Part shown: piece after piece, positions 53,230-61,461 of the stretch
Position numbering within the stretch: the first letter of the stretch is position 1
Layout of the letters: the number at the start of each line of letters is the position of its first letter
NCBI GenBank assembly: GCA_020062665.1
Contig: JAGUVW010000011.1
Coordinates: 229,998 to 293,997 of the forward strand
Length of the DNA stretch: 64,000 nt
Origin: Pseudomonadales bacterium
GTDB lineage: Bacteria > Pseudomonadota > Gammaproteobacteria > Pseudomonadales > Ketobacteraceae
Direction of reading: 5' to 3'
Translations under genes and position numbers: made by a program
Notes under the pieces: model-generated
Seen by the model: the letters and a program-made list of their open reading frames with translations, nothing else
Told to the model about the DNA's origin: nothing
Databases searched by the model: none

Positions 53230-53724
53230 ATGAAGCCACCCCGCCTCGGCGGCAAACCCAGTCACCCCCCCGGACGCCGCGGCCGCAAGCCCGCGCCCGA
53301 AGACGAGCGTAAGGATCGGATCATCCAGGCCCGGGTACCCGAGGATCTGGAAACCACCCTCAAGCAGGCAGCGGAAAAGCGCCGCATGTCCGTATCCCAC
53401 CTGATCCGCAACGTGCTGGAAGACACCTTCACCCTGGTGGACAACATCGTGGCGGATTCCAGCGCCCTGGTGGAACAGGTGAGCCGGGATGCACGCCGGG
53501 TGGCGGCGACCGTGCGCGGGGAATGCGACCCACCCAAACCGGCCGGCAAGGAGGCCGTGCTCGAATCCGTCGACGCCTGGCAGGACGTGATCGTGAACAA
53601 ACCGGGTAACTGCATCGAATGCGGGATCGACCTGAAGCGGGGCCAACGGGCCTACCGGGGGCTGAGCCAGCTCAGCGGCGTTCCCCCGGTCTGGCTGTGC
53701 AGCCACTGCATTGAAAAACTCTGA
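53230..53724 (+). CDS. Ribbon-helix-helix regulator with C-terminal zinc ribbon
   Basis: The 164-residue protein has a basic, proline-rich N-terminal tail, a ribbon-helix-helix domain at about residues 30-75 (RIIQARVPEDLETTLKQAAE, then MSVSHLIRNVLEDTF) and a C-terminal pair of C-x2-C motifs (GNCIECGIDL and WLCSHCIEKL) that should bind zinc. The RHH strand would read the large inverted repeat that covers its own promoter. CGGAG precedes the ATG. It is followed by a terminator and then an AarF-type kinase gene. Regulatory targets other than itself are unknown; a granule- or lipid-associated role is possible but unsupported. Confidence 0.8.
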   Translation: MKPPRLGGKPSHPPGRRGRKPAPEDERKDRIIQARVPEDLETTLKQAAEKRRMSVSHLIRNVLEDTFTLVDNIVADSSALVEQVSRDARRVAATVRGECDPPKPAGKEAVLESVDAWQDVIVNKPGNCIECGIDLKRGQRAYRGLSQLSGVPPVWLCSHCIEKL

Positions 53725-53738
53725 CCTCTAATCACCGG

Positions 53739-53763
53739 AATGCCGGTACCACCGGCATTTTTT
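53739..53763 (+). terminator. Intrinsic terminator of the ribbon-helix-helix gene
   Basis: ATGCCGGT-ACC-ACCGGCAT plus a T run lies 15 bases past the stop codon. Confidence 0.85.
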
Positions 53764-53829
53764 AAACCCCAGGTTGTACTACAAAAAATGACAGCAACAC
53801 TGCCACATTACCCCACAGAGGAATCACGC

Positions 53830-55368
53830 ATGGAAACGCCCACCACCCTGCCACCATCCCGTGGCGAAGGCCTGCGCGCCTGGCTCAACGTGATGAACGC
53901 CGCCGTGTCGGCGCTGGAACACACCGTCTGGCAAGGTCGCGATCTCGCGGAACAGGCCCTGGCGACCTGGAAGAAGCTGGGCAAAAACGCCGAAGAAGCC
54001 AAAGCCGACTACGACGCCCTGCGCGCCGAAGCCGCGCGCTGGCCCGCCCGGGTGGATCGCCTGAAAACCACAGGCCTGATGCTCACCCGCATCACCGCCA
54101 GCTATCGCCTGTGGGGCATCCGCTCCGCCTTCATTCCCCGCAGCAAAGTCGATCGCGCGCTCAACAAACTGCATCGCCGCAACGCCATCCTGTTCCGCGA
54201 CGTTTCCCTGCAACAAGGGGGCGCGTTTCTGAAGGTGGGCCAGCTGCTGTCCGCCCGCGCCGACGTGCTGCCCAAAGCCTGGGTGGAAGAACTGCGGGTG
54301 CTGCAGGATCAGGCCACCGCCGTACCCTTCCCGCAGATTCGCGAGGTGATCGAAGCGGAGCTGAACGATTCTCTGGAAAACCTGTTTCAGTCTTTCGACC
54401 CCGAGCCCATCGCCGCCGCCAGTATCGGCCAGGTGCACCGCGCCACGCTCAAGGACGGCCGCACCGTGGCGGTGAAAGTGCAGCGCCCTGGCCTCGCCGA
54501 AATCATCGAACTGGATATGACACTGCTGCGGCTGTTTGTGGAAAGCATCCGCTCCATGTTGCCGCCCACGGATTTCGCCACCATCGTGAGTGAAATCGAG
54601 CGTTCGGTGCGGGAGGAACTGGACTACCGCCAGGAAGCCCGCTGGATGCAGCATCTGGGTGATTTTCTGGATGTATTGCCGAACGTGGTGGTGCCGCGCC
54701 CCGTGACTGGCTACTGCACGTCGAAGGTGATGGCGAGCAACTTCATCGTCGGCACGCCGCTGATGGTGGAGCTGGACCGGCGCCAGGCGGAAGGCGATCA
54801 CGCCGGTGTGTCCGATCTGCTGGGACAGTTGCTGGATCTGTATCTGCGCCAGGTGCTGCAGGCGGGCATCTTCCAGGCCGATCCCCATCCCGGCAATCTG
54901 CTGGTCACCCCCGATGGCAAGCTGGTGCTGCTGGATTTCGGTTGCACCATGCAGCTGTCGGAAACCTTCCGCAACGGTTATTTCAAGGTGCTGGGCGCCG
55001 CCATCATGGACGAGCGTGAAACCCTGGCGAACCTGCTGATCGGCATGGGTTTCAAAACCCGCAGCGGCCGGCCTGACACGCTGCTCATGTTCGCCGATGC
55101 CCTGCTGTCGCAGATCAAGCGCGCCGCCAGCGAAATGGGCAAGGGCGACATGCAGTGGCCCTCAGCCACCGACCTGCTGCAAGCCGGGCAGCGACTGCTG
55201 GCCCAGGCCGAGGCCGACCCGGTGGAAAAAATGCCAGCAGAATTCATCATGCTGGCCCGCGTCTTCACCACCCTGGGCGGGCTGTTCGTGCACTATCAAC
55301 CCCGGCTGGATGTGCACACCTACCTGATTCCCCATCTGGTGGGGCCAGCGCTCAGCAACGTCTGGTAA
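53830..55368 (+). CDS. AarF/UbiB (ABC1) family atypical kinase
   Basis: The 512-residue protein is the third ABC1-type kinase of the window. It has an N-terminal helical extension of about 130 residues, then AFLKVGQLLSARADVLP (KxGQ), the alanine-rich AAASIGQVHRA, VAVKVQRPG, the REELDYRQEARW glutamate motif, QADPHPGNLLV and LLDFGCTMQ. UbiB-like features are clear, but the hydrophobic C-terminal membrane helices of E. coli UbiB are not seen. ATG 53830 has AGAGGAA upstream. It is monocistronic between two terminators. A role in lipid or quinone homeostasis is inferred from the family. Confidence 0.87.
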   Translation: METPTTLPPSRGEGLRAWLNVMNAAVSALEHTVWQGRDLAEQALATWKKLGKNAEEAKADYDALRAEAARWPARVDRLKTTGLMLTRITASYRLWGIRSAFIPRSKVDRALNKLHRRNAILFRDVSLQQGGAFLKVGQLLSARADVLPKAWVEELRVLQDQATAVPFPQIREVIEAELNDSLENLFQSFDPEPIAAASIGQVHRATLKDGRTVAVKVQRPGLAEIIELDMTLLRLFVESIRSMLPPTDFATIVSEIERSVREELDYRQEARWMQHLGDFLDVLPNVVVPRPVTGYCTSKVMASNFIVGTPLMVELDRRQAEGDHAGVSDLLGQLLDLYLRQVLQAGIFQADPHPGNLLVTPDGKLVLLDFGCTMQLSETFRNGYFKVLGAAIMDERETLANLLIGMGFKTRSGRPDTLLMFADALLSQIKRAASEMGKGDMQWPSATDLLQAGQRLLAQAEADPVEKMPAEFIMLARVFTTLGGLFVHYQPRLDVHTYLIPHLVGPALSNVW

Positions 55369-55386
55369 TCCAATCCGCCACACAGT

Positions 55387-55416
55387 AAAAGGCCCCGGCG
55401 GAATGCGGGGCCTTTT
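55387..55416. terminator. Bidirectional terminator
   Basis: AAAAGGCCCCG/CGGGGCCTTTT with T runs on both strands lies between the kinase gene and the converging epimerase gene. Confidence 0.85.
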
Positions 55417-55488
55417 GCTTTTGTGCTGCAGAAATTACCTGGCTGAAAAATGATGGGGCATCAAACTCTCCGGTAGCACGCGATGGCA

Positions 55489-56403
55489 TCACGCCCGCTT
55501 CAACCGGGGTGGATCTTCCGCCACCACCTCCCGCAATGCATCGGCGAAAGGCCGGTTGCGAAAACCCAGATCCCGCGCCGCCTTGCTGTTGTCGATCTTC
55601 ACGCCGATGGGAATGGGCAAGGCATAGACCCTGGGTGACGCCGGCACCACCTCGTGCAACGCCTTCATGAATTCCGCCACCTGGATATTTTCACCGCCCA
55701 CGTTATAGGCGTGGCCGATGCTGGCATCGTTTTTCAGCGCACCCACCACCGCATCCGCCACATCGCCGGCATATACGATGGGAAACGCAATGCTCGGCAT
55801 CGGCAACAGCGGCAAACGCAGCAGCCGATACACCGGGCGCATAAAATTGAAATCGCGGGCACCGTACACAGCGGTGGGGCGCAGCGAGGTAACCTTCAGC
55901 TGAAAATGACGGGCCATTTCCCACGCCAGCGCCTCGCTGGTCTGCTTGGTGGCACGATAAGGGCCGCCCTGGCGCCGGGCACCGTTCAACTGGGGTGATT
56001 GCTCGTCGAGCACGCGGAAGATCGACCAGCGGTAAATGCCGAACGTGCTGATCTGGATCACCCGCTGCACCTTGGCGCGATGGGCGGCTTCATACACGTG
56101 GCGAGTGCCTTCCAGATTGGCTTTCTCGTGCTCGGCCCAGGCGTGCATGCTCTTCTGCACCACATACATGGCGGCGTTCGACACGATGGCATCACAGCCA
56201 CCAAAAGCCTCTGCCAGCGCCTCCACATCCGCCAGATCCGCCGTGCGAAACTCAACGCCCTCCTCCGCCAGAAACGCCGCTTTGGCAGGATTGCGCACCA
56301 CGCCCACCACCTTTGCGCCCGCACGCAGCAGACTGCGGCAGATATAAATGCCAATCATGCCGCTGGCGCCGGTGACGGCGATCGTCTTGCCCTGGATGTC
56401 CAT
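55489..56403 (-). CDS. NAD(P)-dependent epimerase/reductase (extended SDR)
   Basis: The 304-residue protein has the glycine motif GASGMIGIYIC, the strand-two region VVGVVRNPAKA preferring NADP, CDAIVSNAAMYVVQ, the serine/threonine strand RVIQISTFGIYRW and active site YRATKQTSEAL (YxxxK). It resembles dihydroflavonol-4-reductase-like or 3-beta-HSD-like SDRs, which reduce ketones of sterols or other lipids. AGGAGGAACAAC precedes the ATG. It stands alone and is divergent from the type VI secretion cluster. The substrate is unknown. Confidence 0.87.
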   Translation of the reverse strand: MDIQGKTIAVTGASGMIGIYICRSLLRAGAKVVGVVRNPAKAAFLAEEGVEFRTADLADVEALAEAFGGCDAIVSNAAMYVVQKSMHAWAEHEKANLEGTRHVYEAAHRAKVQRVIQISTFGIYRWSIFRVLDEQSPQLNGARRQGGPYRATKQTSEALAWEMARHFQLKVTSLRPTAVYGARDFNFMRPVYRLLRLPLLPMPSIAFPIVYAGDVADAVVGALKNDASIGHAYNVGGENIQVAEFMKALHEVVPASPRVYALPIPIGVKIDNSKAARDLGFRNRPFADALREVVAEDPPRLKRA

Positions 56404-56596
56404 GTTGTTCCTCCTGTTGCTGAAGCTGCCCGGAAACCTGCGCTATCTTTGCAGCTGCCCTGCCGCGTGACAATGTGCGCGGGCGCCGTTCACGTCGCGA
56501 CTGTCGTCATTGTGCCGGCCAGCGCTGGTGCAACATAGGCAACGTAATCTGCTGTGCTATAGTCAGCCACTCCAACCGCTATCAACGGATGTCGCG

Positions 56597-57175
56597 ATGA
56601 GTGAGCTTGCCAAGATCAGCGCCCGCCAGGCCAGTGAAATCCTGCCCCGCTTCGAACTGACTGATGACGCGGCGGAGTTCGCCGACAAAGGCCAGCTGGC
56701 ACCACTGGAATTCATCAAGCAGCTGGTGCAGAAGAATCTGTTCTTCGACGCGGTGAAATTCCTGGCCCATGCCCTGCCCAAACGCGAAGCCATCTGGTGG
56801 GCCTGCCTGGCGGTGAAAAAATCCCTGCCAGACCCGGCACCCGCACCGCAACTGGCCGCGCTGAACGCTGCCGAACAGTGGGCCATTGCACCCTCGGAAG
56901 AAAAACGCCTGCTGGCCAAAGCCTGGAGCGAAAAAACCGGGCAGAAATTCGCAGCCAGCTGGGCTGCCACCGCCGCGTTCTGGAGTGGCGGCAGCATCGC
57001 CAAGCCCGGCGAACCCGACATGATGCCCCCACCCTACCTGTACGCCCATGCGGTGGCCGGTGCCATCTCGATGGCGGCCTTCGATGTGAATAAAGACAAC
57101 GCGGCGGAACCCTTCAAGCTGTTCATCCGCCAGGGACTGGATCTGGCCGCCGGTGGCCGGGGCGAAGTGACATAG
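56597..57175 (+). CDS. DUF6931-like protein at the start of the T6SS cluster
   Basis: The 192-residue protein has no signal peptide or membrane helix. Its helical N-terminal half (ARQASEILPRFELTDDAAEF, FDAVKFLAHALPKREAIWWA) and the conserved WWACLAVKK segment match, from memory, a domain (DUF6931) found in type VI secretion loci next to vgrG, hcp and PAAR genes. The region MMPPPYLYAHAVAGAISMAA is also conserved in that group. Its function is unknown; an accessory or chaperone role is possible. It precedes hcp by about 230 bases that hold a sigma54-like promoter, so it is transcribed separately. Confidence 0.68.
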   Translation: MSELAKISARQASEILPRFELTDDAAEFADKGQLAPLEFIKQLVQKNLFFDAVKFLAHALPKREAIWWACLAVKKSLPDPAPAPQLAALNAAEQWAIAPSEEKRLLAKAWSEKTGQKFAASWAATAAFWSGGSIAKPGEPDMMPPPYLYAHAVAGAISMAAFDVNKDNAAEPFKLFIRQGLDLAAGGRGEVT

Positions 57176-57201
57176 ACCGCCGCCCTGTCACTTTGCCGGC
57201 C

Positions 57202-57211
57202 TGACGTGTCA
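57202..57211. promoter_or_regulatory. Candidate activator site upstream of hcp copy 1
   Basis: TGAC-GT-GTCA is one of four TGTCA/TGACA-type half-site clusters between 57186 and 57243. It stands about 110 bases before the -24 element of the hcp promoter, and a matching site occurs at the same distance at the second hcp copy. Confidence 0.5.
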
Positions 57212-57312
57212 TTGCGTTGCCACCCGACGCTGTCACCCTGTCATCCAGGCCCGTTTCTGCACTACGTCCGAACCAAAACCGCCACAATTCCACAATCACG
57301 ACAATAGAAGAA

Positions 57313-57330
57313 CTGGCACAGGGTTTGATT
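57313..57330 (+). promoter_or_regulatory. Sigma54-like promoter of hcp copy 1
   Basis: CTGGCACAGGGTTTGATT fits TGGCAC-N5-TTG with A instead of C in the -12 GC. It lies 90 bases before the hcp ATG. The same variant occurs before the second hcp gene. Confidence 0.6.
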
Positions 57331-57403
57331 GGTCTCTCGCAAGCCAGACAGTTTGTGGCAACCGACCAAACCCGAACCCAAACCAAGACCCAGGAGAACG
57401 AAC

Positions 57404-57886
57404 ATGCCCATCTACATGGAATACGAAGGCATCAAAGGCAACGTCACCGCAGCAGGCTACGAAAACTGGATCGAACTGAGCAGCATGCAGTTCGGTGTCG
57501 GCCGCGGCATCAGCATGGAAGTGGGCCGCATGGCAAACCGCGAAGCCAGCCGCCCCAGCATGAGCGAAATCACGCTGACAAAATTGATGGACAACGCCTC
57601 GGGCGGCCTGTTCAAGGCATCGCTGACCGGTGTTGAAGGTGTGACGGTCAAGATCCACTTCGTGCAGACCGGCGCCCAGAAAGTGGAAAAGTTCGCCGCC
57701 TACGAACTGAGCGATGTCCTCATCAGCTCCTACAGTTCCAGCGGCAGTAGCGGTGGCGCTCCGGTCGAGTCCCTGAGCCTCAGCTACTCGAAAATCGTGG
57801 CCGACCTGCAGGGCGCGGACAAGACCAACAAGAACGGTCAGAACATGAAGGTTGGCTACGATCTGACGACCGCCAAGCCCCTCTAA
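57404..57886 (+). CDS. hcp: T6SS tube protein Hcp, copy 1
   Basis: The 160-residue protein is Hcp, whose hexameric rings stack into the inner tube fired by the type VI secretion system. Typical features are PIYMEYEGIKGNVTAAGYEN, GRGISMEVGRMANREASRPS, the extended loop region VQTGAQKVEKFAAYEL and the C-terminal DLTTAKP. AGGAG precedes the ATG at 57404. It is a close paralogue of the gene at 58325, and both have their own promoter. A weak hairpin follows at 57912. Confidence 0.95.
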   Translation: MPIYMEYEGIKGNVTAAGYENWIELSSMQFGVGRGISMEVGRMANREASRPSMSEITLTKLMDNASGGLFKASLTGVEGVTVKIHFVQTGAQKVEKFAAYELSDVLISSYSSSGSSGGAPVESLSLSYSKIVADLQGADKTNKNGQNMKVGYDLTTAKPL

Positions 57887-57911
57887 AATCCGACCCCACC
57901 TCGCCAGAACC

Positions 57912-57941
57912 AGGGCGGTGCTCCAGCGGCACTGCCCTTTC
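57912..57941 (+). terminator. Weak terminator after hcp copy 1
   Basis: AGGGCGGTGC/GCACTGCCCT forms a 10-bp stem with one G-T pair, followed by TTTC, 26 bases after the stop codon. Confidence 0.5.
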
Positions 57942-58097
57942 TGCCGTTGTGGCCAGGGCTCCCGATCATCTTCCATCCAACTGATTTGGTGCGAAATTTT
58001 TTCTGACAAAGCGGATGTGTCTGCTTAAGATTAATGGGCATCGCGGGCGGCCGGATTCCGATACCGGCTTACCAGCCTGCCAGCGGAAACGAAAAAG

Positions 58098-58128
58098 TGA
58101 CATGTCGGTACAGGCAGTGACAGGTCAC
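58098..58128. promoter_or_regulatory. Candidate activator sites upstream of hcp copy 2
   Basis: TGAC-AT-GTCG (58098-58107) and GTGAC-AG-GTCAC (58117-58128) match the TGAC-N2-GTCA site found upstream of hcp copy 1. The second lies about 110 bases before the -24 element. Confidence 0.55.
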
Positions 58129-58230
58129 CAAGGGCGATCAGGAACGATTCCTCTTTCAAAAACACGGGTGACATTCCTGCCATTTCTGCCATTCAGACCG
58201 TTTTTCTCTGATTTTCAGCAACTTAGAAAC

Positions 58231-58248
58231 TTGGCACAGTAGTTGATT
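58231..58248 (+). promoter_or_regulatory. Sigma54-like promoter of hcp copy 2
   Basis: TTGGCACAGTAGTTGATT has the same TGGCAC-N5-TTGATT pattern as the promoter of hcp copy 1 and lies 93 bases before its ATG. Confidence 0.6.
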
Positions 58249-58324
58249 AAGGTTAGGTACTGGTTAGACATAACCACAGGCAATTCAACCCACATCACAC
58301 GACATACAACGCAGGAGCAAGACC

Positions 58325-58813
58325 ATGGCAATCTACATGAACTTCAACAACAAGAAGATCAAAGGCAACGTCACCGCCAAAGGCTACGAAGACTGGATCG
58401 AGCTGGACAGCTTCCAGTTTGGTGTGGGCCGTGGCATCAGCATGGAAGTGGGCAACATGGCGAACCGCGAAGCGACTCGCCCGTCCCTGAGCGAAATCGT
58501 CGTCACCAAAATGATGGATAACGCCTCTGGCGGCCTGTTCAAGGAATCCCTCACCGGCGTGGAAGGCGTGGTCGTGCAGATCCACATCGTGCAGACCGGC
58601 GCCCAGCAGGTGGAAAAATTCGCGGCCTATGAACTGACCGACGTGCTGATCAGCTCTTACAGCGTCAGCGGCAGCGGCGGCGGTGCTCCCCACGAATCCC
58701 TGAGCCTGAGCTACTCGAAGATCGTGGCCGACCTGCAGGGCGCGGACAAGACCAACAAGAACGGCCAGAACATGAAGGTCGGTTACGACCTGACTACTGC
58801 CAAGCCGCAGTAA
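58325..58813 (+). CDS. hcp: T6SS tube protein Hcp, copy 2
   Basis: The 162-residue protein is a second Hcp, closely similar to copy 1 through most of its length (GRGISMEVGNMANREATRPS, the KIVADLQGADKTNKNGQNMK segment and DLTTAKP at the end). It differs mainly at the N-terminus (AIYMNFNNKKIKGNV) and in the loop SYSVSGSGGGAPHESL. GCAGGAG precedes the ATG. A strong terminator separates it from vgrG, which would give far more Hcp than VgrG, as the tube needs. The two copies could carry different effectors or be expressed differently. Confidence 0.95.
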   Translation: MAIYMNFNNKKIKGNVTAKGYEDWIELDSFQFGVGRGISMEVGNMANREATRPSLSEIVVTKMMDNASGGLFKESLTGVEGVVVQIHIVQTGAQQVEKFAAYELTDVLISSYSVSGSGGGAPHESLSLSYSKIVADLQGADKTNKNGQNMKVGYDLTTAKPQ

Positions 58814-58834
58814 GGCCTTCAGCAACACCACAAC

Positions 58835-58861
58835 GCGGGGGAATTTTCCCCCGCATTTTTT
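58835..58861 (+). terminator. Terminator between hcp copy 2 and vgrG
   Basis: GCGGGGGAA/TTCCCCCGC with a T run lies 22 bases past the hcp stop and 17 bases before the vgrG ATG; read-through would set the Hcp to VgrG ratio. Confidence 0.85.
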
Positions 58862-58877
58862 CCGGCAGGACACGGCC

Positions 58878-60965
58878 ATGAGCATCAGCCAAAGCAATCG
58901 TTTGATCCAGATTTCGGCCAGCTTCGTGCGCAACGACACGATTGCCACCGATCTGCATGTCACCGAGGCCTTTTCCGAACCGTATTTTATTTACGTCACC
59001 GTGCTGTCAGAAAACCAGGCTTTCAAAAGCCAGGACGTGATCGGGCAGAAATGTGGCGTCACCCTGAATTTCAATGCCGACGCAGAACCACGCGAATTTC
59101 ATGGCCGCGTAATGGCCCTGTCCCTGGGCGGACTGGAAGGCAATCTGCGCCGTTACACCCTGCGCCTGGCACCCGGCTTCTGGTTCACCCGCCAGGCCCG
59201 CCGCCACCGCATTTTCGAAAACAAAACCGCCCTCGACATCATCAAGCAGGTGCTGAACGGCTACGGCGATTTCTGCACGTTCGAAAACAAGACCACGGCC
59301 ACTTACGTTGCCCGTGAATACTGCGTGCAGTTTGGCGAAACCGATTTCGACTTTCTCACCCGGCTGATGGAAGAAGAAGGCATCGGCTACTACTTTGTTC
59401 ACGCCAAGGAAAAGCACACGCTGGTGTTGTGCGACAGCACCAGTGGTTACACCGATTGCGCCGAAAAAGTCGTGCGCCTGAACGTGGGATCGGACATGGA
59501 TCCCACTGCCCGCGTGCTGGACTGGCAGCGGGAGCTGCAGTACCACTCCGCCGGCATCGAGCTAACCGATTACAATCACAACACGCCGAAGAATGTCTAC
59601 AAGCAGACCGTGTCCACCAAGAACACCTTTGCGCAGAAGCCGGGCGAAAACGTGCTGCAGGATTTCGGCGGCTACAACTTCACGCTCAAGTCTGCGCCGG
59701 ATCATGATTTCGATGTCAACACCAACAAGCAGCTGACCCAGGTGCGCATGGAAGCCCTGGAAGCCGCCCACGACGTCGCCCACGGCAGCAGCTATTGCGG
59801 CAGCTTCTTTGCCGGTGGCCGCTTCAAGCTGGATCATCACATCGCCTCCGAAGCCAACACCTATGTGATCACCCAGGTGCGTCACGCCGCCAGCAACCGC
59901 AACGACGAATCCGCCAGTTATCACAACCAGTTTTCCTGCATTCCCGACAAGGTGGTGTTCCGGCCCCAGCAGAAAACCCTGAAGAACTGCATGCGCGGCC
60001 CGCTCACCGCTGTGGTGACCGATCTGTGGGCCAGCGAATCCAAGGCCGATGCCGATCCCCATCGCATGGTGAAGGTGAAATTTCCCTGGCTGGATTCCGC
60101 CAACAGTTGCTGGTTGCGGGTGGCGCAGCTGTATGCCGGCGCCGGTTGGGGTGCCAGCTTTGTGCCGCGCATCGGCCAGGAAGTGATGGTGGATTTCATC
60201 AACGGTGATCCCGATCGTCCGCTGGTGGTGGGCGCGCTCTACAACAAGGATAACCAGGGCCCGGCCTACACCAGCACCCAGAGCGGCATCAAAACCGCCA
60301 GCAGCAAGTTCAACGAACTGCGTTTCGACGACAAGAAAGACAACGAGGAAATCTATGTGGAGGCCGGGAAGAACTACAACTTCCTGATCCACAATGACGA
60401 GACCGGCAACATCCTCAACAACCAGGTGCTCAGCGTCACCCAGAATCGCACGGTGACCATCAAGGAAGGCGACGAGAAGAAAACCCTGGAAAAAGGCAAC
60501 CAGGTGCTGGTGGTGAAGGAAAACCAGGATGTCAGTATCGGCGCCGATCACAAGGAAACCATCGGCGGCAATGAAACCCTGACGATTGCCGGTAACCAGA
60601 CGCAGGCCATCGACGGCGACCAGAGCGAAGAAGTCGGTGGCAAGCAGACAATCAGCATCGGCGGCGACCACACGCTGGATGTGAGCGGCAAGCAGGATGT
60701 CACCATCAGCGGCGCCCAGAAAGTCACTGTCTCCGGCAACGTCAAACACGAATCCCAGGGCTCCATGACGCTGAAGGCCGCCCAGTCCATCACCCTGCAG
60801 GCCAACACGGCCATCGAACTGAAAGTGGGCGGCAACAGCATCAAGATCGATCCGAGCGGCGTGACCATCACCGGCACCATGGTGAAGATCAACGGCAGCG
60901 CGATGACGGAAGTGAAAGGCGGCGGCATGCTGAAAATGCAGGGCGGCCTGGTGATGATCAACTAA
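58878..60965 (+). CDS. vgrG: T6SS spike protein VgrG (TssI)
   Basis: The 695-residue protein is VgrG, the trimeric puncturing spike. The N-terminal gp27-like part spans about residues 1-370 (FGETDFDFLTRLMEEEGIGY is the typical segment). The gp5 OB-fold follows at about 380-470 (VKFPWLDSANSCWLRVAQLY, then RIGQEVMVDFINGDPDRPLVV). The C-terminal beta-helix has VxxG repeats (IGGNETLTIAGNQTQAIDG, TISIGGDHTLDVSG). It ends at GLVMIN with no effector domain, so cargo must attach through PAAR or adaptors. It is followed 16 bases later by a PAAR gene. Confidence 0.95.
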   Translation: MSISQSNRLIQISASFVRNDTIATDLHVTEAFSEPYFIYVTVLSENQAFKSQDVIGQKCGVTLNFNADAEPREFHGRVMALSLGGLEGNLRRYTLRLAPGFWFTRQARRHRIFENKTALDIIKQVLNGYGDFCTFENKTTATYVAREYCVQFGETDFDFLTRLMEEEGIGYYFVHAKEKHTLVLCDSTSGYTDCAEKVVRLNVGSDMDPTARVLDWQRELQYHSAGIELTDYNHNTPKNVYKQTVSTKNTFAQKPGENVLQDFGGYNFTLKSAPDHDFDVNTNKQLTQVRMEALEAAHDVAHGSSYCGSFFAGGRFKLDHHIASEANTYVITQVRHAASNRNDESASYHNQFSCIPDKVVFRPQQKTLKNCMRGPLTAVVTDLWASESKADADPHRMVKVKFPWLDSANSCWLRVAQLYAGAGWGASFVPRIGQEVMVDFINGDPDRPLVVGALYNKDNQGPAYTSTQSGIKTASSKFNELRFDDKKDNEEIYVEAGKNYNFLIHNDETGNILNNQVLSVTQNRTVTIKEGDEKKTLEKGNQVLVVKENQDVSIGADHKETIGGNETLTIAGNQTQAIDGDQSEEVGGKQTISIGGDHTLDVSGKQDVTISGAQKVTVSGNVKHESQGSMTLKAAQSITLQANTAIELKVGGNSIKIDPSGVTITGTMVKINGSAMTEVKGGGMLKMQGGLVMIN

Positions 60966-60981
60966 CTGAAGGAGCAGCGCG

Positions 60982-61284
60982 ATGGGACAACCTGCAGCCC
61001 GCGTCGGTGACATGCACGTCTGCCCGATGGTAACACCTGCGCCGGTACCCGTTCCCCATGTGGGCGGCCCGATCACCATGCCATCGGCGCCCACTGTACT
61101 GATCGGTGGCATGCCCACTGCCGGCATGGGCAGCATGTGCGTGTGCGTCGGCCCGCCTGATTCCATCATCAAAGGCAGCGCCACAGTGATGATCGGCGGC
61201 AAGCCCGCTGCGCGCATGGGCGACAACACGGCCCACGGCGGTGTCATCGTGATCGGTTGCCCCACGGTACTCATCGGCGGCTGA
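60982..61284 (+). CDS. PAAR-domain protein
   Basis: The 100-residue protein is a complete PAAR domain that caps the VgrG tip: MGQPAARVGDMHVCPMVTP at the start, the repeated VLIGGMPTAGMG and VMIGGKPAARMGD turns, and zinc-ligand candidates H12, C14, H86 and C93 by approximate count. No effector domain is attached. GAAGGAG precedes the ATG. It follows vgrG immediately and is probably cotranscribed and assembled with it. Confidence 0.93.
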   Translation: MGQPAARVGDMHVCPMVTPAPVPVPHVGGPITMPSAPTVLIGGMPTAGMGSMCVCVGPPDSIIKGSATVMIGGKPAARMGDNTAHGGVIVIGCPTVLIGG

Positions 61285-61461
61285 TTCTGCCGGCTCCTTC
61301 CCTGCCCGCGTGGATATTTTCGTTCACGCCCGATACAATCCTTTCATCTGCGGCCACGGAATTTGGCCGCGCTGTGATCGCAACCATTGCATTGCCGATT
61401 CCTCATCGGCGTCTTATCGTCATCACCGCACCACATCAGCCACGATGCCCGGGATTCGCGC

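Larger units (their letters stand above)
57887..58324 (+). other. Regulatory spacer between the two hcp genes
   Basis: These 438 bases contain no gene. They hold a hairpin after hcp copy 1, palindromic activator-like sites at 58098-58128 and a sigma54-like promoter at 58231, each described separately. Confidence 0.7.

Noticed and set aside
59562..61274. 570-codon open frame on the minus strand
   Set aside because: Antisense to vgrG and PAAR and rich in His, Ala and Gly; no recognisable domain.
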